In this document: positions 61,801 to 64,000 of the stretch, in pieces
How positions within the stretch are numbered: the first letter of the stretch is position 1
Layout: each line of letters opens with the position of its first letter
Assembly (NCBI GenBank): GCA_008508345.1
Contig: QNGE01000110.1
Location: 1 to 64,000, forward strand
Source: Paragonimus westermani
Taxonomy: Eukaryota > Platyhelminthes > Trematoda > Plagiorchiida > Troglotrematidae
Direction: 5' to 3'
Length of the DNA stretch: 64,000 bases
Notes under the pieces: generated by a model
Database searches by the model: none
The model's input: the letters and a program-made list of their open reading frames with translations, nothing else
What the model was told of the DNA's origin: nothing
Program-made: the position numbers and the translations under genes

Positions 61801-64000
61801 TTAATTCTGCCACCTGTCAGAGAATAGAACAATTATTCTTACGTTACCGTAGCACTCATGACATGAGACAGTACCCTCTTAAAGTAAAACACCTTTATTC
61901 TCAAAATGGGCTCACATTACGAAGCGTAATGCGGACAGTTGAGGACACTACAAAGGGAGATAAAACTCATGAAACTCATGACGGTCGGATTGAGGGTGCT
62001 AACCCACCCACTTCGACATTTATTCAAAATCTAAAGTTAAAGATGTACCGTGGTTCAATTATCAATTAAACAGTAACAGCAACACAGAAGGTCACTCTTC
62101 ACGCCAATTTGTCCATCCGTTAATAGTCGTCGGTAAAGTAACACCAAGCGTTCACCTGCAATTCTAGCATGAATATTAGTTCGTATTCAGGTCATCTACT
62201 CGCAACCAATTTTCAGCTGTAACACAGAATTGGAATGTCTGCTGATTGTCAGGCAATTTGTTTCCATGCACACAATGAGCAAAATTCGCAAACAGTGCGA
62301 ATGATTGAGACGATCGATTTATCATATGGAACTAATAGCTGTAATTTGTCCCATATTGTTTTTACTTTTTATCAGGGAGAAGCTTGTCCGATTAATTTTC
62401 TCGTATGATAAGAAGTCTTTGTGGGATTCTCGCAATCAGTCCAATCGTCCATCGTCTACATGGTCATTTGTTTTCATTAGCAACAGTGAACACCTTGTAT
62501 TGAAGTCGTACATTAGAATATGTCAAACTTATTAACGGAAGGCAGACAGGTCCTCTCAAAAAGATACGAGAGATTCTTATGCGTTTTCAAACTACAAATG
62601 ATGTAAAAATAGCACCAAATTTCTTGAGGTTTCCACCAGCCGGCATGAGATCTTTGACAACGTGAGCTCCTATTGCAGTGCTTGCTGCCAGTAGAAACTC
62701 TGTCGGTTAAAAAGAAATCATTCGCTGCCCATCGGCCACAGACAGAAAGTGAACTCACTTATTTAGTGCAAACTTGTCATCAAGCAAAATTCATGACAAA
62801 GATTGCGATCAGTTAAGTCATGGCAGAATTAAACCGAAACTTGGAATTGGATATTCAAGTTTATGAAGTGTGTGTAGACCGAAATACTCGTGAGAATGAA
62901 TCACAATATGATAGTTTATCTGCTGTGTGGAAAACAACTGGATGCAGTGGGTTACCAATACACAAACAAACGATTTATTCAAAGTGCACTAGTAAACAGT
63001 CGATATTTGCCCGATATTTCATACAGAGCAGAGCAATTCAAACTGAAATTCTCGGTGCAAACTTTTCACATCATATGTGGAAAGACTTCCGGTGAATTCC
63101 GAAGTCCTCATAGTTGTGTTTGTGAATTTTGCATAAGTTATAGTTCGATGGCAATCGTCGAGTTTCGATTTTAAGACAACCATCAAAAATATTCATTGAA
63201 AACAAAGGACGTCCTTCAATGTCAGATTCAAAATAACAGATGAGTTATATAAATCGGCTCTATGTGTTAACCAACATATAGATTTCTAAGTTGCTGTATT
63301 ATCCGTACGTTCACTTTTCTTGTTAAATATATTCATCGTGATATCTTTCGTTGCTTCGTTGCATGTCTGACCTTTGTTTATACCGGAGATGAAAGATAAT
63401 AACCTCCTACAGAATTAATCATCACGCGTTATGTGACATTCCGCTGTTTGAAACTTACCGCGATAATATTAGCCAGATTATCAGTAGGGAGTTTATTACG
63501 TGGCTTTGCTTCTCGGACAACTCAACCTTTATGCGTACGCCTCGGGTGTTGTTGCCGACCACATCTTCCTATCCAAGCTGGCTATTACAATGACTGTGCC
63601 AGCCGGATTCGCTTCGAACTACATCTGAATACCTATGAAGTTCTAGTCATGTAAGCGTTTCATGGTATTTCAAAACTTTTTGCAACCATGTTCGCGTGCG
63701 CTTCTCCTTACGTAAATCCAGGTGGATCCTATTGCGATATAAATAAAAACTCACGATATTAAACAGCAACGAACAGTAATAAAATTTGGCTAACGTCTAA
63801 TTTCATAACGTTTTTCCTTGCCTCGTCGTTTATTCCCTGCATCCCATAGATGTATATGCAATGGTTATGTGAACAATTTCTGAAACTGAATATTCTCCCA
63901 TCCGGAATAAGCGGAGTTACTTTTTGTCCTTAAACTTGGAACACTCTTTCAGTTATTGCTATCGAAGTCTTGGTTGATACAACTGAAACTACCGTAATGT
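55823..64000. other. Intergenic stretch to the window end
   Basis: No supported gene. Frames at 58934-59200, 59302-59559, 61791-62069, 62820-63174 and 63433-63654 are short and unrecognised; the two at 62820-63174 overlap each other in different frames. The T-arm-like CTCGAACCCC at 57821-57830 was examined as a reverse-strand tRNA and did not fold. Confidence 0.45.

Overview
This window looks like repeat-rich, gene-poor animal DNA, most likely from a flatworm and probably a fluke (trematode). The main evidence is a set of Penelope-like retroelement (PLE) pieces. Their linker and GIY-YIG endonuclease region (W-x-G-Q-Y-L, N-G-Y-P, F-K-G-D, V-Y-Q-F-T-C, Y-I-G-R-T, T-G-H-Q-V, ending in G-L-P-W) resembles flatworm PLEs as I know them. 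The host assignment is inference. I see no prokaryotic gene organisation, no operons, and no host protein-coding gene I can defend. Most open frames are under 120 codons and look like chance.

The dominant structure is a large inverted duplication at 8655-20871. Two arms of 4116 bp each (8655-12770 and 16756-20871) are exact reverse complements in layout, with no insertion or deletion: every position p pairs with 29526-p. They flank a 3985-bp spacer. I counted 16 base differences by eye, and 15 of them fall in one 391-bp patch inside the PLE open frame (left-arm coordinates 9431-9821). Each arm carries, in order from its outer end, a LINE-endonuclease-like fragment, a PLE 3' portion (linker plus GIY-YIG) with its structured 3' tail, and about 2.5 kb of sequence I do not recognise. 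The PLE frame is open for 271 codons in the right arm (minus strand, 19487-20302) and is broken by one TAG in the left arm (plus strand, 9491).

Region by region: 1-400 is a decayed PLE (minus) running off the left edge. 401-8654 is intergenic and holds two related PLE-like fossils (6125-6255 and 7067-7290, minus) and a third PLE 3' tail (7635-7845, minus). 8655-12770 is the left arm. 12771-16755 is the spacer, ending in a LINE-endonuclease-like fossil followed by a PLE fossil (plus) that stops exactly at the right-arm border. 16756-20871 is the right arm. From 20872 to the end I find only isolated items: a microsatellite-like tract (25201), small hairpins, a tRNA-like A/B-box piece (28435-28493), a polypurine tract (40851), a 114-nt near-perfect hairpin with a pol III B-box in its loop (41487-41600), and a fossil gag zinc knuckle of BEL/Pao type (about 55652-55822).

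The elements do not form a pathway. The history they suggest is repeated PLE insertion with 5' truncation, decay, a recent inverted duplication of a 4.1-kb block, and then a short conversion-like exchange that left one arm with an intact GIY-YIG frame and the other with a dead one. All similarity statements come from reading translations by eye; no database search was run.
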